A DNA stretch of 64,000 nucleotides from Caballeronia sp. TF1N1 (GTDB lineage Bacteria; Pseudomonadota; Gammaproteobacteria; Burkholderiales; Burkholderiaceae), in contig NZ_CP084626.1 in assembly GCF_022878925.1 (NCBI RefSeq), positions 1,426,001 to 1,490,000 of the forward strand, given 5' to 3'. Each line of letters begins with the position of its first letter. The stretch's first letter is position 1. The notes under the pieces were generated by a model, which saw nothing but the letters and a program-made list of their open reading frames with translations, was not told where the DNA came from and did no database searches. Position numbers and translations under genes: made by a program. This document shows positions 26,430 to 37,765 of this stretch, in pieces.

Positions 26430-26966
26430 ATGAAATTTCTGTTCGATCTGTTTCCGATCATCCTGTTTTTTGTCGCATTCAAGATCTGGGGCATATATAC
26501 GGCAACTGCCGTGGCCATCGCGGCGACGCTCGTGCAGATTGCGTGGGTGGCCTTCCGCCATCGCAAGGTCGATCCAATGCTGTGGGTGAGTCTCGGCGTG
26601 GTCGTGGTGTTCGGCGGCGCGACGCTCGTGCTGCACAACGATACCTTCATCAAATGGAAGCCCACCGCGCTTTACTGGCTCTTCGCCGTGGCGCTGATCG
26701 TCGCGCAACTCGGCTTCAAAAAGAACCTCATCGAAGCGATGATGGGCAAGCAGATCGTACTGCCGCATCGTGTGTGGGGACAATTGAACGTGGCGTGGGC
26801 GGTGTTTTTCGCGCTGCTCGGTATCGTCAATCTCGTGGTGGCGTTTCACTTCACCACGGACCAATGGGTCAACTTCAAGCTCTTCGGCGCGACGGGATGT
26901 CTCGTGGCGTTTATCGTCGCGCAAAGTTTCTGGCTCGCCAAATACATGAAGGAGGATGGTCAATGA
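26430..26966 (+). CDS. yciB: Inner-membrane septation protein YciB (IspZ)
   Basis: A 178-residue protein with about five membrane helices, starting [17 protein letters not shown], then [31 protein letters not shown] and the [14 protein letters not shown] motif. Homologues contribute to cell-envelope integrity and division in enterobacteria. Length matches the family (about 180). Its stop overlaps the bolA start in an ATGA, so the genes are translationally coupled. Confidence 0.93.
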   Translation: MKFLFDLFPIILFFVAFKIWGIYTATAVAIAATLVQIAWVAFRHRKVDPMLWVSLGVVVVFGGATLVLHNDTFIKWKPTALYWLFAVALIVAQLGFKKNLIEAMMGKQIVLPHRVWGQLNVAWAVFFALLGIVNLVVAFHFTTDQWVNFKLFGATGCLVAFIVAQSFWLAKYMKEDGQ

Positions 26967-27277
26967 ACGCTTCCTTCGATTTTCCGAACGCGAGCGCGGC
27001 CGACAAGATCGCGCATCTCGAAGCGCGCCTCGAAGCGGCGCTCGAACCGCAAACCGTGCATATCGAAGACGACAGCGCGGCGCATGCCGGGCATGCCGGC
27101 GCGGCTTCGGGCAGTCATTACACGGTCACGGTCATCGCCGAATGCTTCGCGGGCCGCGCGCGAGTGGCGCGGCATCGACTGGTGTATGATGCGCTGGCCG
27201 CGGAAATGCAGCATGGCGTGCACGCACTGGCCATCCGGGCTTATACGCCGCAAGAGTTCGCAGAACAATTCGAATAG
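26963..27277 (+). CDS. BolA-family protein
   Basis: A 104-residue protein with the BolA/IbaG fold. The core reads [27 protein letters not shown], with the conserved His in HRLVY, and [15 protein letters not shown] near the end. BolA proteins pair with monothiol glutaredoxins and take part in iron-sulfur handling, and some act as regulators. The N-terminal 45 residues include a short His/Ala/Gly-rich stretch that looks like a flexible linker. Coupled to yciB by a 4-base overlap. Confidence 0.9.
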   Translation: MNASFDFPNASAADKIAHLEARLEAALEPQTVHIEDDSAAHAGHAGAASGSHYTVTVIAECFAGRARVARHRLVYDALAAEMQHGVHALAIRAYTPQEFAEQFE

Positions 27278-27415
27278 ACTCCGCGCGGGCTTTGGCGCCT
27301 GATTGCCGCGCTTTTGCCTCGCCTCTCCTGCGTGTCGATTCACTCAGCTTCTTCCAGATCAACCTCTCAATCAAGCGCCTTTCGAGGTCGCTCGTTGCTC
27401 AGTTAGGAACCTCCG

Positions 27416-28198
27416 ATGACTTTGAAAAAAACCCGCGTCTGGGTCTTGCTGGCTGCGTTCGCCGCGGCTCCCGCGTTTGCGCAGAACATCGCCGTCGTCA
27501 ATGGCACGCCGATTCCCACGTCGCGCGCCGATGCGCTCGTGAAGCAACTCGTCCAGCAGGGTCAGCAGGATTCGCCGCAATTGCAACAGGCGGTGCGCGA
27601 GGAACTCATCAACCGCGAAATCCTGATGCAGGAAGCATCGCGCGAAGGCCTGCCCATGCGTCCCGACGTGAAGGCGCAGATCGCGGTCGCGCAACAGACG
27701 GTCGTGCTGCGCGCGATGATCGAAGACTTCGTCAAGAAGAACACGCCGACCGACGCCGAGATCCAGGCGCGCTACGAGCAACTCGTGAAGCAGACGGGCG
27801 GCGGCAAGGAACTGCATCTGCATCACATCCTGGTAGAAAGCGAAGCGCAGGCGAAGGACTTGATCGCGAAGATCAAGGGCGGCGCGAGCTTCGAGGATCT
27901 GGCGAAGCAATACTCGAAGGACCCGGGATCGGGCAAGAACGGCGGCGATCTGGACTGGTCCGCGCCGCAAGCCTACGTGCCGGAATTCGGCGCCGCCGCC
28001 GAGAAGCTCAAGAAGGGTGAAGTAACGCCGCAGCCGGTGAAGACGCAATTCGGCTGGCACATCATCCGTCTGGACGATACCCGCGACGTCGCCCCGCCGC
28101 CGCTGGAACAAGTGAAAGCGCAGATCGCGCAGCAGATTCAGCAGGAGAAGCTGCAGGCGTTCGAGGAAGGGTTGCGGAAGAAGGCAGTGGTGAAATAA
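27416..28198 (+). CDS. Periplasmic parvulin-type peptidyl-prolyl isomerase
   Basis: A 260-residue exported foldase. A Sec signal peptide ends at AFAQ (residue 22). A SurA/PrsA-like helical region follows, then a PpiC parvulin domain beginning KELHLHHILVESE and running to QFGWHIIRLDDTRD. The family catalyses proline cis/trans isomerisation and assists outer-membrane protein folding. It lies about 140 bases after bolA and is closed by a strong terminator. It resembles the PpiC-domain proteins found near yciB/bolA in other Burkholderia. Confidence 0.92.
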   Translation: MTLKKTRVWVLLAAFAAAPAFAQNIAVVNGTPIPTSRADALVKQLVQQGQQDSPQLQQAVREELINREILMQEASREGLPMRPDVKAQIAVAQQTVVLRAMIEDFVKKNTPTDAEIQARYEQLVKQTGGGKELHLHHILVESEAQAKDLIAKIKGGASFEDLAKQYSKDPGSGKNGGDLDWSAPQAYVPEFGAAAEKLKKGEVTPQPVKTQFGWHIIRLDDTRDVAPPPLEQVKAQIAQQIQQEKLQAFEEGLRKKAVVK

Positions 28199-28226
28199 GC
28201 ACGCTGATCGCCCTTCGTCGCTGTCG

Positions 28227-28259
28227 GACAAAGCCGCCTTCGGGCGGCTTTGTCGTTTT
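28227..28259 (+). terminator. Strong intrinsic terminator with UUCG loop
   Basis: A perfect 12-bp stem (GACAAAGCCGCC/GGCGGCTTTGTC) with the very stable TTCG tetraloop, followed by GTTTT. It ends the selO-msrB-yciB-bolA-parvulin strand run. Confidence 0.88.
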
Positions 28260-28280
28260 CGGTGCGTGTCTGCAATCGGC

Positions 28281-28312
28281 AAAAAAACACCCCGAAAAAC
28301 CACTTCGGGGTG
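28281..28312 (-). terminator. Intrinsic terminator of purL
   Basis: Read on the minus strand, CACCCCGAA and TTCGGGGTG form a 9-bp stem with a 7-base loop, followed by seven T residues. It lies 28 bases after the purL stop and next to the convergent terminator of the parvulin gene. Confidence 0.85.
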
Positions 28313-28339
28313 CTCTCATCCCACCGATACAACCGAACC

Positions 28340-31300
28340 TCACCCCATGAACCGCCGCGCGTTCTGAAACACGCGCAGCCACGGACTGCCGTCAGTGGTC
28401 CAGTCATCCGGTGTCCAGCTCATTTGCACATTGCGATGCACGCGCTCCATATGCGGCATCAAAACGGTGAAGCGGCCGTCGGGCGTCGTGACCGACGTGA
28501 TGCCTTGCGGCGAGCCGTTCGGGTTGAACGGATACTGCTCCGTCGCGCGGCCGTGATGATCGACGAAACGCATGGCGACGAGTGCCTTCGCGGCATCGCC
28601 CTGTTGCGAGAAATCGGCGAAACCTTCACCGTGCGCGACCGCAACCGGAATGCGCGAGCCTTCCATGCCGCTAAAGAAGATCGACGGCGAACTCTCCACT
28701 TCCACGAGCGAGAAGCGCGCTTCGAACTGCTCGGACTTGTTGCGCGTGAACTTGGGCCACGCCTCGGCGCCGGGGATGATCGACGCCAGGTTCGACATCA
28801 TCTGGCAGCCGTTGCAGATGCCGAGCGCGAAGGTATCGGCGCGGCTAAAGAAGGCGGCGAACATATCGGAAAGACGCGGGTTGAAGCGAATGGTCTTGGC
28901 CCAGCCTTCGCCCGCACCCAGCACGTCGCCATACGAGAAGCCGCCGCACGCCACCGCGCCCGCGAAGTCGGCGAGTGTCGCGCGGCCTTCGAGCAGATCG
29001 CTCATATGTACGTCATGTGCATCGAAGCCCGCGCGGTCGAATGCATACGCGGTTTCGAGATGCGAGTTCACGCCCTGCTCGCGCAAGATCGCCACGCGCG
29101 GACGCGTGTTCGTCGCGATGAACGGCGCGGCGACGTCTTCCGCCGGATCGAAGGTCAACACGGGCGACAAGCCGGGATCGCCGGCATCGAGCAATGCGTC
29201 GTATTCGGCGTCGGCACAAGCGGGGTTGTCGCGCAGACGCGCGATGCGCCAGCTCACCTCGCTCCATGCGCGCTGCAACTCGGTACGCGGCGCATCGAAA
29301 ATCTTCTTCGCGTCGCGATAGATCTCGACCGTGTCGCGCTCGTTCGGCTTGCCGATGACATGCGCGCACGCCGACAAACCATGCCCGCGCAACGCGCCGA
29401 GCACGGCATCGCGATCCGCCGCGCGCACTTGCACCACCGCGCCGAGTTCTTCCGTGAACAGCGCGCGGATCGTGCGGTCGTCGCGCCGGCCGCTCGTCTG
29501 CTTGGTCCAGTCTTTCGCGTCGCCGTAATCGGATTCGTGGTCGGCATCGAGTGTCAGCATGTCGACGTTGAGCGACACGCCCACGTGCCCCGCGAACGCC
29601 ATCTCGCAGACCGTCGCCCACAGGCCGCCGTCCGAGCGGTCGTGATAGGCAAGCAGCTTGCCGTCGGCGTTGAGCGCCTGAATGGACGCGAAGAAGCGCT
29701 TGAGGTCTTCGGGATCGTCGACGTCGGGCACGGCATCGCCCACTTGCTGCGTCACTTGCGCGAGGATGCTGCCGCCCATGCGATTGCGCCCGCGCCCCAG
29801 ATCGATGGCGATCAGCACCGTATCGGACTCCGCGACGAGTTGCGGCGTGAGTTGACGGCGCACGTCCTCGACCGGCGCGAACGCCGAGATGATGAGCGAC
29901 ACCGGCGACACCACTTCCCGTGAGCCGCCGCGTGCGTCCTGCCACTTGGTGCGCATCGACAGCGAATCCTTGCCGACCGGAATGCTGATGCCGAGCGCCG
30001 GGCACAGTTCCATGCCGATGGCCTTCACCGTGTCGTAGAGCGCCGCGTCTTCGCCCGCGCTGCCGCACGCGGCCATCCAGTTGGCGGAGAGCTTGAGCTT
30101 GCTCAACGATTCGATCGGCGCGGCAGCGATATTCGTCACTGCTTCGCCCACTGCCATGCGGCCGGATGCGGGTGCGTCGATGACGGCGAGTGGCGTGCGC
30201 TCGGCCATCGTCATGGCTTCGCCGCGATAGCCCGCGTAGTCCATGGTCGTGATGGCGCAATCGGCCACCGGCACTTGCCACGGGCCCACGAACTGGTCGC
30301 GCGCCGTCGTGCCGCCCACCGAACGGTCGCCGATGGTGATGAGAAACGACTTGCTCGCGACGGTCGGGTGCTTGAGCACATCGACGGCGACTTCCGAAAG
30401 CTGCAGGCCGGTGACATCGACCGGCGTGAAGCTCGGATGTTCGCGCGCAACGTCGCGATGCATTTTCGGCGGCTTGCCGAGCAGCACATCCATCGGCATG
30501 TCGACGGGTTCCTGACCTTCGTTTTCATCGTCGATGAGTTCGAGGTCGCGCTCGTCCGTCGCCACGCCAACCACTGCCACCGGGCAGCGTTCACGCTCGC
30601 ACATTGCCTCGAAGGCCGGCAGATCGGCGGGCGCGATGGCCAGCACATAGCGCTCTTGCGCTTCGTTCGACCAAATTTCGCGCGGCGACAGTCCGCTTTC
30701 CTCGAGCTGTACCTTGCGCAGTTCGAAGCGCGCGCCCTTTCCCGCGCCATCGACGAGTTCGGGGAACGCATTCGAAATGCCGCCCGCGCCGACGTCGTGA
30801 ATCGACAGAATGGGGTTGTGCTCGCCCAGTTGCCAGCACGAGTTGATGACTTCCTGCGCGCGGCGTTGAATTTCAGGATTGCCGCGCTGCACGGAATCGA
30901 AGTCCAGCTCGGCGGTGTTCGCGCCCGTGGCCATCGAACTCGCCGCGCCGCCGCCCATGCCGATGCGCATGCCCGGTCCGCCGATCTGGATCAGCAGCGT
31001 GCCCGCCGGCAGATCGTTCTTGTGCGTGTGCTGGTCCGAGATATTGCCGATGCCGCCCGCGATCATGATCGGCTTGTGATAGCCGCGCACGCGGCCCGCG
31101 ACGTTCTGCTCGAAGGTGCGGAAATAGCCGCCCAGGTTCGGACGGCCGAATTCGTTGTTGAATGCCGCCGCGCCGATGGGCCCGTCGATCATGATCTGCA
31201 ACGGCGACGCAATGCGATCCGGCCGGCCATACGCCTCATGCGTTTCCGACGGATTGCGCGAGACGAGCGGCGTGGCGGCATCGCGGGCGTTTTCCCACTT

Positions 31301-32377
31301 TTGACGCGCATCGGGCAAATCGAGGTTCGATACCGTGAAGCCCGCGAGACCGGCTTTCGGACGCGCGCCGCGACCGGTCGCGCCTTCGTCGCGGATTTCG
31401 CCGCCCGAGCCCGTTGCCGCGCCCGCGAACGGCGAGATCGCGGTCGGGTGGTTATGCGTTTCGACCTTCATCAGCGTGTGCGTCAACTCGACCTTGCGCT
31501 GATACTGCTCGCTCTCGCCGCGCGGAAACCAGCGCTCCGCGACGCCGCCCGCCATGATCGCCGAGTTGTCCGAGTACGCGACGATCGTGCCTTCGTGATT
31601 CAGCTTCTCGGTGTTGCGGATCATGGCGAAGAGCGACAGATCCTGCTTCTCGCCGTCGATGGTCCATTCGCCGTTGAAAATCTTGTGGCGGCAATGTTCG
31701 CTGTTGGCCTGCGCGAACATCATCAGTTCGACGTCGGTCGGATTGCGGTTGAGGTTTTTGAAGGCATCGACGAGATAGACGATCTCGTCTTCCGCGAGCG
31801 CGAGGCCCAGTTCCGCGTTGGCCGCTTCGAGCGCCGAACGCCCGGCGCCGATGATATCGACCGTCTGCAAAGGCTTGGCGGGCAGTTCGTCGAAGAGATG
31901 CAGCGCCTGATCGCGCGAGGCCGCGACGCTTTCGGTCATGCGGTCGTGCAACGCGTCGGCAACGGCGGCGCGCGCTTCGTCCGACAGGGTTTTCCTGCCG
32001 CCGAGCAGACCGCTCTTCAGGACGACCGTGTATTCGACGCCGCGCTCGATACGCCGCACTTGCGTGAGGCCGCAATGATGCGCGATGTCGGTTGCCTTGC
32101 TCGCCCACGGCGACACCGTGCCGAAGCGCGGCACGACCAGAAACGTTTCGGCGTGGCCGCGTTCCTTGCCTTCTTCGAGCGGCGCACCGTAGTGCATCAG
32201 CGCGTGGATGCGGTTGCTGTCCTCATCGGAAAGCGGTTCGGCCGAATTCACGAAGTGCAGAAACTGGCCGCGCACGCCGACGATGTTCGCGTCGATGCGC
32301 GCGAGCGTCTCGAGGAGGCGGGTCTGACGGAAATCGGAGAGGGCCGAAGCGCCGGGGAAACACGAGAAGTGGGCCAT
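28340..32377 (-). CDS. purL: Phosphoribosylformylglycinamidine synthase
   Basis: It makes FGAM from FGAR using glutamine in the fourth step of purine synthesis. The 1345-residue single-chain form matches the large PurL of proteobacteria. An N-terminal FGAR-AT domain is followed by two AIRS-like halves ([26 protein letters not shown] and SMRTKW), then a class-I glutaminase. The glutaminase nucleophile is the cysteine in GICNGCQMM, and [12 protein letters not shown] carries its histidine. The ATG at 32377 is chosen because the homologous region starts at MAHFSCFPG. The frame is open further upstream but without family sequence. Monocistronic. Confidence 0.97.
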   Translation of the reverse strand: MAHFSCFPGASALSDFRQTRLLETLARIDANIVGVRGQFLHFVNSAEPLSDEDSNRIHALMHYGAPLEEGKERGHAETFLVVPRFGTVSPWASKATDIAHHCGLTQVRRIERGVEYTVVLKSGLLGGRKTLSDEARAAVADALHDRMTESVAASRDQALHLFDELPAKPLQTVDIIGAGRSALEAANAELGLALAEDEIVYLVDAFKNLNRNPTDVELMMFAQANSEHCRHKIFNGEWTIDGEKQDLSLFAMIRNTEKLNHEGTIVAYSDNSAIMAGGVAERWFPRGESEQYQRKVELTHTLMKVETHNHPTAISPFAGAATGSGGEIRDEGATGRGARPKAGLAGFTVSNLDLPDARQKWENARDAATPLVSRNPSETHEAYGRPDRIASPLQIMIDGPIGAAAFNNEFGRPNLGGYFRTFEQNVAGRVRGYHKPIMIAGGIGNISDQHTHKNDLPAGTLLIQIGGPGMRIGMGGGAASSMATGANTAELDFDSVQRGNPEIQRRAQEVINSCWQLGEHNPILSIHDVGAGGISNAFPELVDGAGKGARFELRKVQLEESGLSPREIWSNEAQERYVLAIAPADLPAFEAMCERERCPVAVVGVATDERDLELIDDENEGQEPVDMPMDVLLGKPPKMHRDVAREHPSFTPVDVTGLQLSEVAVDVLKHPTVASKSFLITIGDRSVGGTTARDQFVGPWQVPVADCAITTMDYAGYRGEAMTMAERTPLAVIDAPASGRMAVGEAVTNIAAAPIESLSKLKLSANWMAACGSAGEDAALYDTVKAIGMELCPALGISIPVGKDSLSMRTKWQDARGGSREVVSPVSLIISAFAPVEDVRRQLTPQLVAESDTVLIAIDLGRGRNRMGGSILAQVTQQVGDAVPDVDDPEDLKRFFASIQALNADGKLLAYHDRSDGGLWATVCEMAFAGHVGVSLNVDMLTLDADHESDYGDAKDWTKQTSGRRDDRTIRALFTEELGAVVQVRAADRDAVLGALRGHGLSACAHVIGKPNERDTVEIYRDAKKIFDAPRTELQRAWSEVSWRIARLRDNPACADAEYDALLDAGDPGLSPVLTFDPAEDVAAPFIATNTRPRVAILREQGVNSHLETAYAFDRAGFDAHDVHMSDLLEGRATLADFAGAVACGGFSYGDVLGAGEGWAKTIRFNPRLSDMFAAFFSRADTFALGICNGCQMMSNLASIIPGAEAWPKFTRNKSEQFEARFSLVEVESSPSIFFSGMEGSRIPVAVAHGEGFADFSQQGDAAKALVAMRFVDHHGRATEQYPFNPNGSPQGITSVTTPDGRFTVLMPHMERVHRNVQMSWTPDDWTTDGSPWLRVFQNARRFMG

Positions 32378-32803
32378 TGTGACGGTGCGTCGATGACGTC
32401 TGTGTGCCGCTGGGTGCCGCGCTCGAAACGCCGGAAACGGCCACGAGCGTGGATGAGCGACGTGAGGCGAAAGGAAGACCGCGATTATACCCCGGATGCG
32501 TCTCAAATTCGGCCGGCCCGACCGGCGCCATTGCCCGTCGCGCGTGCGCATCCCGCCGCGGACGTGACGCATGGCTTATCCTGAAATCGATCCTGCAGTG
32601 TACGCAGTGCAGAAACGTTCGCGACGGACATGCTGCGATCTGGCACCTATGGTCCCGGCGCGGCTCATTTGGCGCTATCATGGCGCGCTTTCTTCGGGTG
32701 TGGCGAGTCTGCCGCGCCCGCCGTCTCATCGTCGACATGCGCGGCGCGCCCGAGCTTGCGGCGCGGTGTGCGGCGCAAGTTCGCGCCTTCGGGCAAAAAA
32801 GTC
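32378..32803. other. Intergenic promoter region between divergent purL and the D-amino-acid dehydrogenase-like gene
   Basis: About 425 bases with no protein-like frame. On the minus strand a perfect TATAAT lies at 32484-32489, a candidate -10 for purL with a leader of about 105 bases, though the -35 at 17-bp spacing is poor. The plus-strand promoter for the oxidase gene is not obvious. I did not see a purine-operator palindrome. Confidence 0.4.
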
Positions 32804-34093
32804 ATGGATGTCATCGTTATCGGCGGAGGAATCGCCGGCATCGCCACCGCTTACCAGTTGCATGCGGCCGGGCATCGCGTCTGCGTGGTCGAGCGCTACG
32901 CGACGGTCGCCCAAGGCGCCACTTATGGCCAGGGCGGCGCGCTTTTGCCCTCTCCGCTCGATGTCTGGTTCGGACCGACCTTCATGTCGTCGAACCGCGC
33001 GAAGCAAAACGGCATGGTCGTGAAGACCGGCTTTCATAGCGCCGTGCGCGATTTTTTGAAACAACTCGCCATGCTGCGCGAGCCGGACGCGTTCGCGGCG
33101 CAATATGCGTTGCTGGAACCGCTCGTCGCGTTGTCGCGCCGTACCGTCGCGGAAATCGAGAGCGCACTGCAACTCGAATTCGAACAGCGGCGCGGCATGC
33201 TGCACGTGTTTCGTCACGCGCGCGAGCTGGAGGAAGCGCAACCGGCCATCGATCTGTTGCGGCAGTTCAAGGTGCCGCATCGCGTGCTGACGCCTGAGGA
33301 ATGCGTCGCGGCGGAGCATTCGGTGCCCGAATATCCCGAATTCGCGGGCGGCGTTTTGCTGCCCGAGGAGCGCACGGCCAATTGCCCGCTCTTCACCAAG
33401 CAACTGAAGCAGGTGCTCGAAGACGGCGGCGTGCAGTTTCGCATGAATCGCACGGTGACGGCGCTGCGTCTGGACGATAAGCGCGCGGCCGTCGAACTCG
33501 CCGATCCGGACGCAAGCCGCAACAAGCGCAACGAAAATGTCGAGTTGATCACGGCGGACGCCGTCGTGGTCGCGGCGGGAGCCGAGACGCCCGCGCTCGT
33601 CAGGAAGTCCACGCCGTGGCTCTATCCGCTGCGCATGCATACGCTCACCGCGCCGATTGCGTACGAAGAGCGCGCGCCGCATCTGACGGTCGTCGATTCG
33701 ATGAAGCGCATCACGATGACACGTGTGAACCAGCGTCTGCGCGTGGCGGGCGCGGGCGTGTTCCAGAGCGCGTCCAAGGCCGACAAGCCGCTCGATGCGA
33801 GCCTCGCCCGTCGTGCCCTCGACGTGCTCGGTCAGGGCACGCACGACTGGATTCCGGGCGCGGGACGCGTCTCGGCCGCGCGTCCGTGGGAAGGCCTGCG
33901 GCTCTTTTCCGCCGATGGCCTGCCGGCAGTCGGCGCGACACGGCATCCGCGTGTGTTCGTGAACGCGGCGCATGGTCCGGCGGGCTGGGGGCTCGCGTGC
34001 GGGTCGGCGAAGGTGGTGGCGGACCTCCTGTCCGATGTGACGTCCGAGGTTCCGGAACAGACGCTTGCGGCGTTGAGTATCGAGCGGTTTTGA
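32804..34093 (+). CDS. D-amino-acid dehydrogenase-like FAD oxidoreductase
   Basis: A 429-residue flavoprotein of the DAO/DadA family. The N-terminal dinucleotide motif VIGGGIAGIATAYQL (residues 5-19) is followed by an ATYGQGG loop, then the FAD half VVVAAGAETPALV and a C-terminal HGPAGWGLACGSA. Length matches DadA (about 430), which oxidises D-alanine and other D-amino acids at the inner membrane. The exact substrate is inferred. The ATG at 32804 fits the Rossmann motif being at the very N-terminus. Longer frames upstream lack family sequence. Confidence 0.88.
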   Translation: MDVIVIGGGIAGIATAYQLHAAGHRVCVVERYATVAQGATYGQGGALLPSPLDVWFGPTFMSSNRAKQNGMVVKTGFHSAVRDFLKQLAMLREPDAFAAQYALLEPLVALSRRTVAEIESALQLEFEQRRGMLHVFRHARELEEAQPAIDLLRQFKVPHRVLTPEECVAAEHSVPEYPEFAGGVLLPEERTANCPLFTKQLKQVLEDGGVQFRMNRTVTALRLDDKRAAVELADPDASRNKRNENVELITADAVVVAAGAETPALVRKSTPWLYPLRMHTLTAPIAYEERAPHLTVVDSMKRITMTRVNQRLRVAGAGVFQSASKADKPLDASLARRALDVLGQGTHDWIPGAGRVSAARPWEGLRLFSADGLPAVGATRHPRVFVNAAHGPAGWGLACGSAKVVADLLSDVTSEVPEQTLAALSIERF

Positions 34094-34139
34094 AGAGCGC
34101 GCGTCCGTGCTCTCGCGTGCTGCGGTGCTCGTGGCTGCG

Positions 34140-34209
34140 TCGGCCTGGCATTCGGTTTGTGCGAGCCGCGCGCGTCGGCTTGGCATTCGGTTTGTGCAAG
34201 CCGCGCGCG
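34140..34209. repeat. Two-copy 35-bp tandem repeat
   Basis: Two adjacent 35-base units (34140-34174 and 34175-34209) are identical except at two positions. Each contains GGCATTCGGTTTGTGC followed by a G/C-rich GCCGCGCGCG end. It lies between the oxidoreductase gene and nnr, in otherwise gene-free DNA. No reading frame crossing it looks real. Confidence 0.85.
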
Positions 34210-34321
34210 TCTTTGAGCGACTCACGAACCTTGCAATCCTGGTCGAGCCGAATCGCCACCTGCTTCAGGCACGAACGGTGCGAATCGGCGCAATGTTCGC
34301 TGCACGCCTATCATCGTCGAC

Positions 34322-35890
34322 ATGACCGATCCCCGACCGCCCTACTTCACGCCCCGCGACGATGCCCTCGCGCTCCTGACGCTCACGGAGCTGCGTTCGC
34401 TCGAAGCGCGCGCCGCCGCCGCGCTGCCGCCTCACACGCTGATGGCCCGCGCAGGCGCCGCCGCCGCACAGCTTCTGCTCGATACGCGCGACTTTCATAC
34501 GAAGAAGCCCGTCTGGATCGTCGCCGGCCCCGGCAACAACGGCGGCGATGCGCTCGTGATGGCCGAGCGGCTTCACCGCGCGGGCGTGACGGTGCGCGTT
34601 TGCATGCCGGTCGAGGTCAAGCCCGACGACGCCCGCTGGGCGCTCGAAGCGGCGCGTGCCGCAGGCGTGACGATAGACACCGAAGTCCCCGCATCGTTCG
34701 ATGAATTCGGCTGGCTGATCGACGGCATGTTCGGCATCGGCCTGACACGGGTGCTGGACGGCGTGTTCGCCGACATCGCGACACGTCTGTCGCAAAGCGC
34801 GCGCGATGCCGACAGCCGCGACCACGGCCGCGTGCTCGCGCTCGATGTCCCGAGCGGTCTCGACAGCGACACCGGCGCACCCGTCGCGGGTGGCGCAAGC
34901 GTGCGCGCAAACGAGACGATCACGTTCATCGGCGCGAAGCCGGGCCACTTCACGGCGGAAGGCCGCGATCTGTGCGGCACGCTGCATGTCGCCACGCTCG
35001 ACATCGAGCCGCCCGCCGCACCTTCCATCGTGCTCAACGTGCCGGCCCTTTTCGCGGCCCACATGCCGCCGCGCGACAACGCGACCAACAAAGGCACGTT
35101 CGGCACGCTTGCCGTGATCGGCGGCGATACCGGCATGTGCGGCGCGCCCATCCTCGCCGCGCGCATGGCGCTCTACGGCGGCGCGGGCAAGGTCAACGTG
35201 GCGTTTCTAGGCGAAGGTGCGCCGTCCTACGATCCGCCGCATCCCGAACTGATGCTGCATCACGTCGACGACTTCGCGCTCGAAAAGATGGACGCGCTTT
35301 CGATCGGCTGCGGCATGGGTAAGAGCGACCGCGCGAGAAAAGTGCTCGCCGATGTCCTGAAGCTCGACGTCGCCAAGCTGCTCGACGCCGATGCGCTCAA
35401 TCTCGTCTCGAAGGACGACGCCCTCGCCGCAGAAGTCGCGGGACGCGGCGCCAAGGGCAATCCGTGCGTGCTCACGCCGCATCCGCTAGAAGCCGCGCGG
35501 CTCTTGCAAAGCGATGCAAAGGCGGTGCAGGCCGACCGCATCGCGGCCGCGCGTCGGTTGGCAACGCGTTATTCGGCGGTCATCGTGCTGAAAGGCTCGG
35601 GCACGGTCATCGCGTCGCCGGATGGCCGCGTCGCCATCAATCCGACCGGAAACGCAGGACTCGCCACCGGCGGCACCGGCGACGTGCTCGGCGGATTGAT
35701 CGGAGCATTGCTCGCCCAAAAGTTGCCTGCGTATGAGGCGGCGCTGGCAGGCGTGTACTTTCACGGGCAGGCCGCCGAGCATCTGGCGAGCGAAGGCACC
35801 GGGCCTGCGGGACTGACGGCGGGCGAACTTGCGCCTGCCGTGCGCAGTCTCATCAATCGGCGCTTCTATCAACGACAGCAGCGCGCCTGA
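34322..35890 (+). CDS. nnr: Bifunctional NAD(P)HX epimerase/dehydratase
   Basis: It repairs damaged, hydrated NADH and NADPH. The 522-residue protein fuses an N-terminal epimerase domain (VAGPGNNGGDALVMAERL, then GLTRVLDGV and LDVPSGLDSDTGAP) to a C-terminal ADP-dependent dehydratase domain. The latter has KGTFGTLAVIGGDTGM, the LDADALNLVS loop and the signature NPTGNAGLATGGTGDVL. Length fits the E. coli YjeF/Nnr fusion. The N-terminal dozen residues are basic and poorly conserved. Confidence 0.95.
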   Translation: MTDPRPPYFTPRDDALALLTLTELRSLEARAAAALPPHTLMARAGAAAAQLLLDTRDFHTKKPVWIVAGPGNNGGDALVMAERLHRAGVTVRVCMPVEVKPDDARWALEAARAAGVTIDTEVPASFDEFGWLIDGMFGIGLTRVLDGVFADIATRLSQSARDADSRDHGRVLALDVPSGLDSDTGAPVAGGASVRANETITFIGAKPGHFTAEGRDLCGTLHVATLDIEPPAAPSIVLNVPALFAAHMPPRDNATNKGTFGTLAVIGGDTGMCGAPILAARMALYGGAGKVNVAFLGEGAPSYDPPHPELMLHHVDDFALEKMDALSIGCGMGKSDRARKVLADVLKLDVAKLLDADALNLVSKDDALAAEVAGRGAKGNPCVLTPHPLEAARLLQSDAKAVQADRIAAARRLATRYSAVIVLKGSGTVIASPDGRVAINPTGNAGLATGGTGDVLGGLIGALLAQKLPAYEAALAGVYFHGQAAEHLASEGTGPAGLTAGELAPAVRSLINRRFYQRQQRA

Positions 35891-36084
35891 TTCGCGCGAG
35901 GCTTGCACGGCGCCGCGATGACGCCTTGCAAGCATTCGTTCATGCATCGTCGCTATACTGCCTCTTGCTTCTTACATTCGAGCATCCGCGGCACCGCTGG
36001 TCGCGTTCACGAACTGACTGACGCCTCCCGCCAAGCCGCCTTTGCACGAACGTTTCCTTTGTCACTCAGGACTATCGAACCGTT

Positions 36085-37707
36085 ATGACGCTCAAATCGC
36101 TACCCGCCTGGTCGGCGCTCCAATCGCACTACGATGCCATCTCCGGCGAGCGCCTGCGCGACTGGTTCGCGCCGCAAAACGACACCGCGCCCACGCGCGC
36201 CGAGCGCTTCACGTTCGACGGCGGCGGTATCAGCATCGACTTCTCCAAGAACCGCATCACCGACGCCACGCTCAAGCTGCTCATCCAGCTCGCCGAAGAG
36301 GCGAAGGTGACCGAGCGCCGCGATGCCATGTTCGCGGGCGATATCGTCAATATCACGGAACATCGCGCGGTGCTGCATACGGCGCTGCGCGCGCAAACCG
36401 ACGACGCGCCATTCGCCGAACAGGTCCGCGCCGAGCGCGCGAAAATGGCCGCGTTCGCCGACAAGGTCCGCGACGGCTCGTGGACCGGCTATACCGGCAA
36501 GCGTATCCGCCATGTGGTGAACATCGGCATCGGCGGCTCGGACCTCGGGCCGAAGATGGTCGTGCACGCGCTGCATCATCTGGCATCGAAAGAACTCGAC
36601 ACGCATTTCGTCTCCAATGTCGATGGCGCCGATCTCTGGAACGTGCTCCAGCAAGTCGATGCCGAAGAGACGCTCGCGATCATCGTCTCCAAGACCTTCA
36701 CGACGCTCGAAACCATGACCAACGCGCACTCCATGCGCGATTGGTTCTTGAAGCAGGGCTGCCCGGAAAGCGAGCTTTCGAAGCACTTCGTCGGCGTCTC
36801 GGCGAACCCGGCGGAAGTGGTCAAGTTCGGCATCGCGAAAGAAAACGTCTTCGAGATGTGGGACTGGGTCGGCGGGCGCTATTCGCTGTGGTCGGCGGTG
36901 GGCCTGTCCATCGTGATCTCGGTCGGACCGAAGAATTTCGACGCGCTGCTGGAAGGCGCGTACGCGATGGATCAACACTTCCGCGAAGCGCCGCTCGACA
37001 AGAATCTGCCCGTGCTGATGGGCATGATCGGCATCTGGTATCGCAACTTTTTCGGCTCGCAGAGCGATCTGATCGCGCCTTATTCGCAGGCGCTGCACTA
37101 TCTGCCTTCGTATCTTCAGCAATTGGAGATGGAAAGCAACGGCAAGTCGGCGACGCTGGCAGGCGGCATGGTCGATTACCCGACCGCTGCCGTGATCTGG
37201 GGCGAGCCCGGCACGAACGGCCAGCACGCGTTTTTCCAGATGCTGCATCAAGGGCCGACCATCATCCCGATCGATTTCATCGCCGTGCTCACGCCTGAGC
37301 ATCCGCTCGTCGATCACCATGCGAAGCTGCTCGCCAACTGCTTCGCGCAAAGCGAAGCGCTGATGCTCGGCCGCACGCTCGAAGAGGCGAAGAAGGTCGC
37401 GGGCCCGGGCAAGGAAGAACTTGCCACGCATTTGAGCTTTCCGGGGAATCGGCCGACCACGACCATCATTCTCGATGCGCTCACGCCCGAGGCGCTCGGC
37501 GCGCTTATCGCGCTGTACGAACACAAGGTGCTCGTGCAGGGCGCGGTGTGGGACGTGAACTCGTTCGATCAGTGGGGCGTGGAACTCGGCAAGATTCTCG
37601 GCAAGGTGGTCGAGGCGGATATCACCGCCGCGAGCGCCGATCCGAAGAAGCACGATGCCTCGACCTCCGCGTTGATCGAGCGCGCGCGCAAGGCTCTGAA
37701 ATATTGA
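36085..37707 (+). CDS. pgi: Glucose-6-phosphate isomerase
   Basis: It interconverts glucose-6-phosphate and fructose-6-phosphate. The 540 residues match the E. coli enzyme (549). Signatures present are [16 protein letters not shown] (sugar-phosphate site), [14 protein letters not shown], the [13 protein letters not shown] loop with its catalytic histidine, and [14 protein letters not shown] at the end. A strong terminator follows 17 bases downstream. It is a single-gene unit after nnr, with a 194-base gap. Confidence 0.97.
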   Translation: MTLKSLPAWSALQSHYDAISGERLRDWFAPQNDTAPTRAERFTFDGGGISIDFSKNRITDATLKLLIQLAEEAKVTERRDAMFAGDIVNITEHRAVLHTALRAQTDDAPFAEQVRAERAKMAAFADKVRDGSWTGYTGKRIRHVVNIGIGGSDLGPKMVVHALHHLASKELDTHFVSNVDGADLWNVLQQVDAEETLAIIVSKTFTTLETMTNAHSMRDWFLKQGCPESELSKHFVGVSANPAEVVKFGIAKENVFEMWDWVGGRYSLWSAVGLSIVISVGPKNFDALLEGAYAMDQHFREAPLDKNLPVLMGMIGIWYRNFFGSQSDLIAPYSQALHYLPSYLQQLEMESNGKSATLAGGMVDYPTAAVIWGEPGTNGQHAFFQMLHQGPTIIPIDFIAVLTPEHPLVDHHAKLLANCFAQSEALMLGRTLEEAKKVAGPGKEELATHLSFPGNRPTTTIILDALTPEALGALIALYEHKVLVQGAVWDVNSFDQWGVELGKILGKVVEADITAASADPKKHDASTSALIERARKALKY

Positions 37708-37724
37708 CGGCTGGTTGCGTCGTT

Positions 37725-37765
37725 AAAGCCCGCATCGGCCTGCATCGGCCGATGCGGGCTTTTTT
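37725..37765 (+). terminator. Intrinsic terminator of pgi
   Basis: A 16-bp stem (AAAGCCCGCATCGGCC and its complement) encloses a 6-base loop and ends in a T-run. It directly abuts the stop codon of the convergent ABC-ATPase gene. Confidence 0.88.

Noticed and set aside
28340..32377. Long open frames antisense to purL, such as the plus-strand frame of 769 codons from 30275 to 32584
   Set aside because: Arg/His-rich, no family motifs, and exactly overlapping a strongly supported gene. Such frames are common in high-GC DNA.
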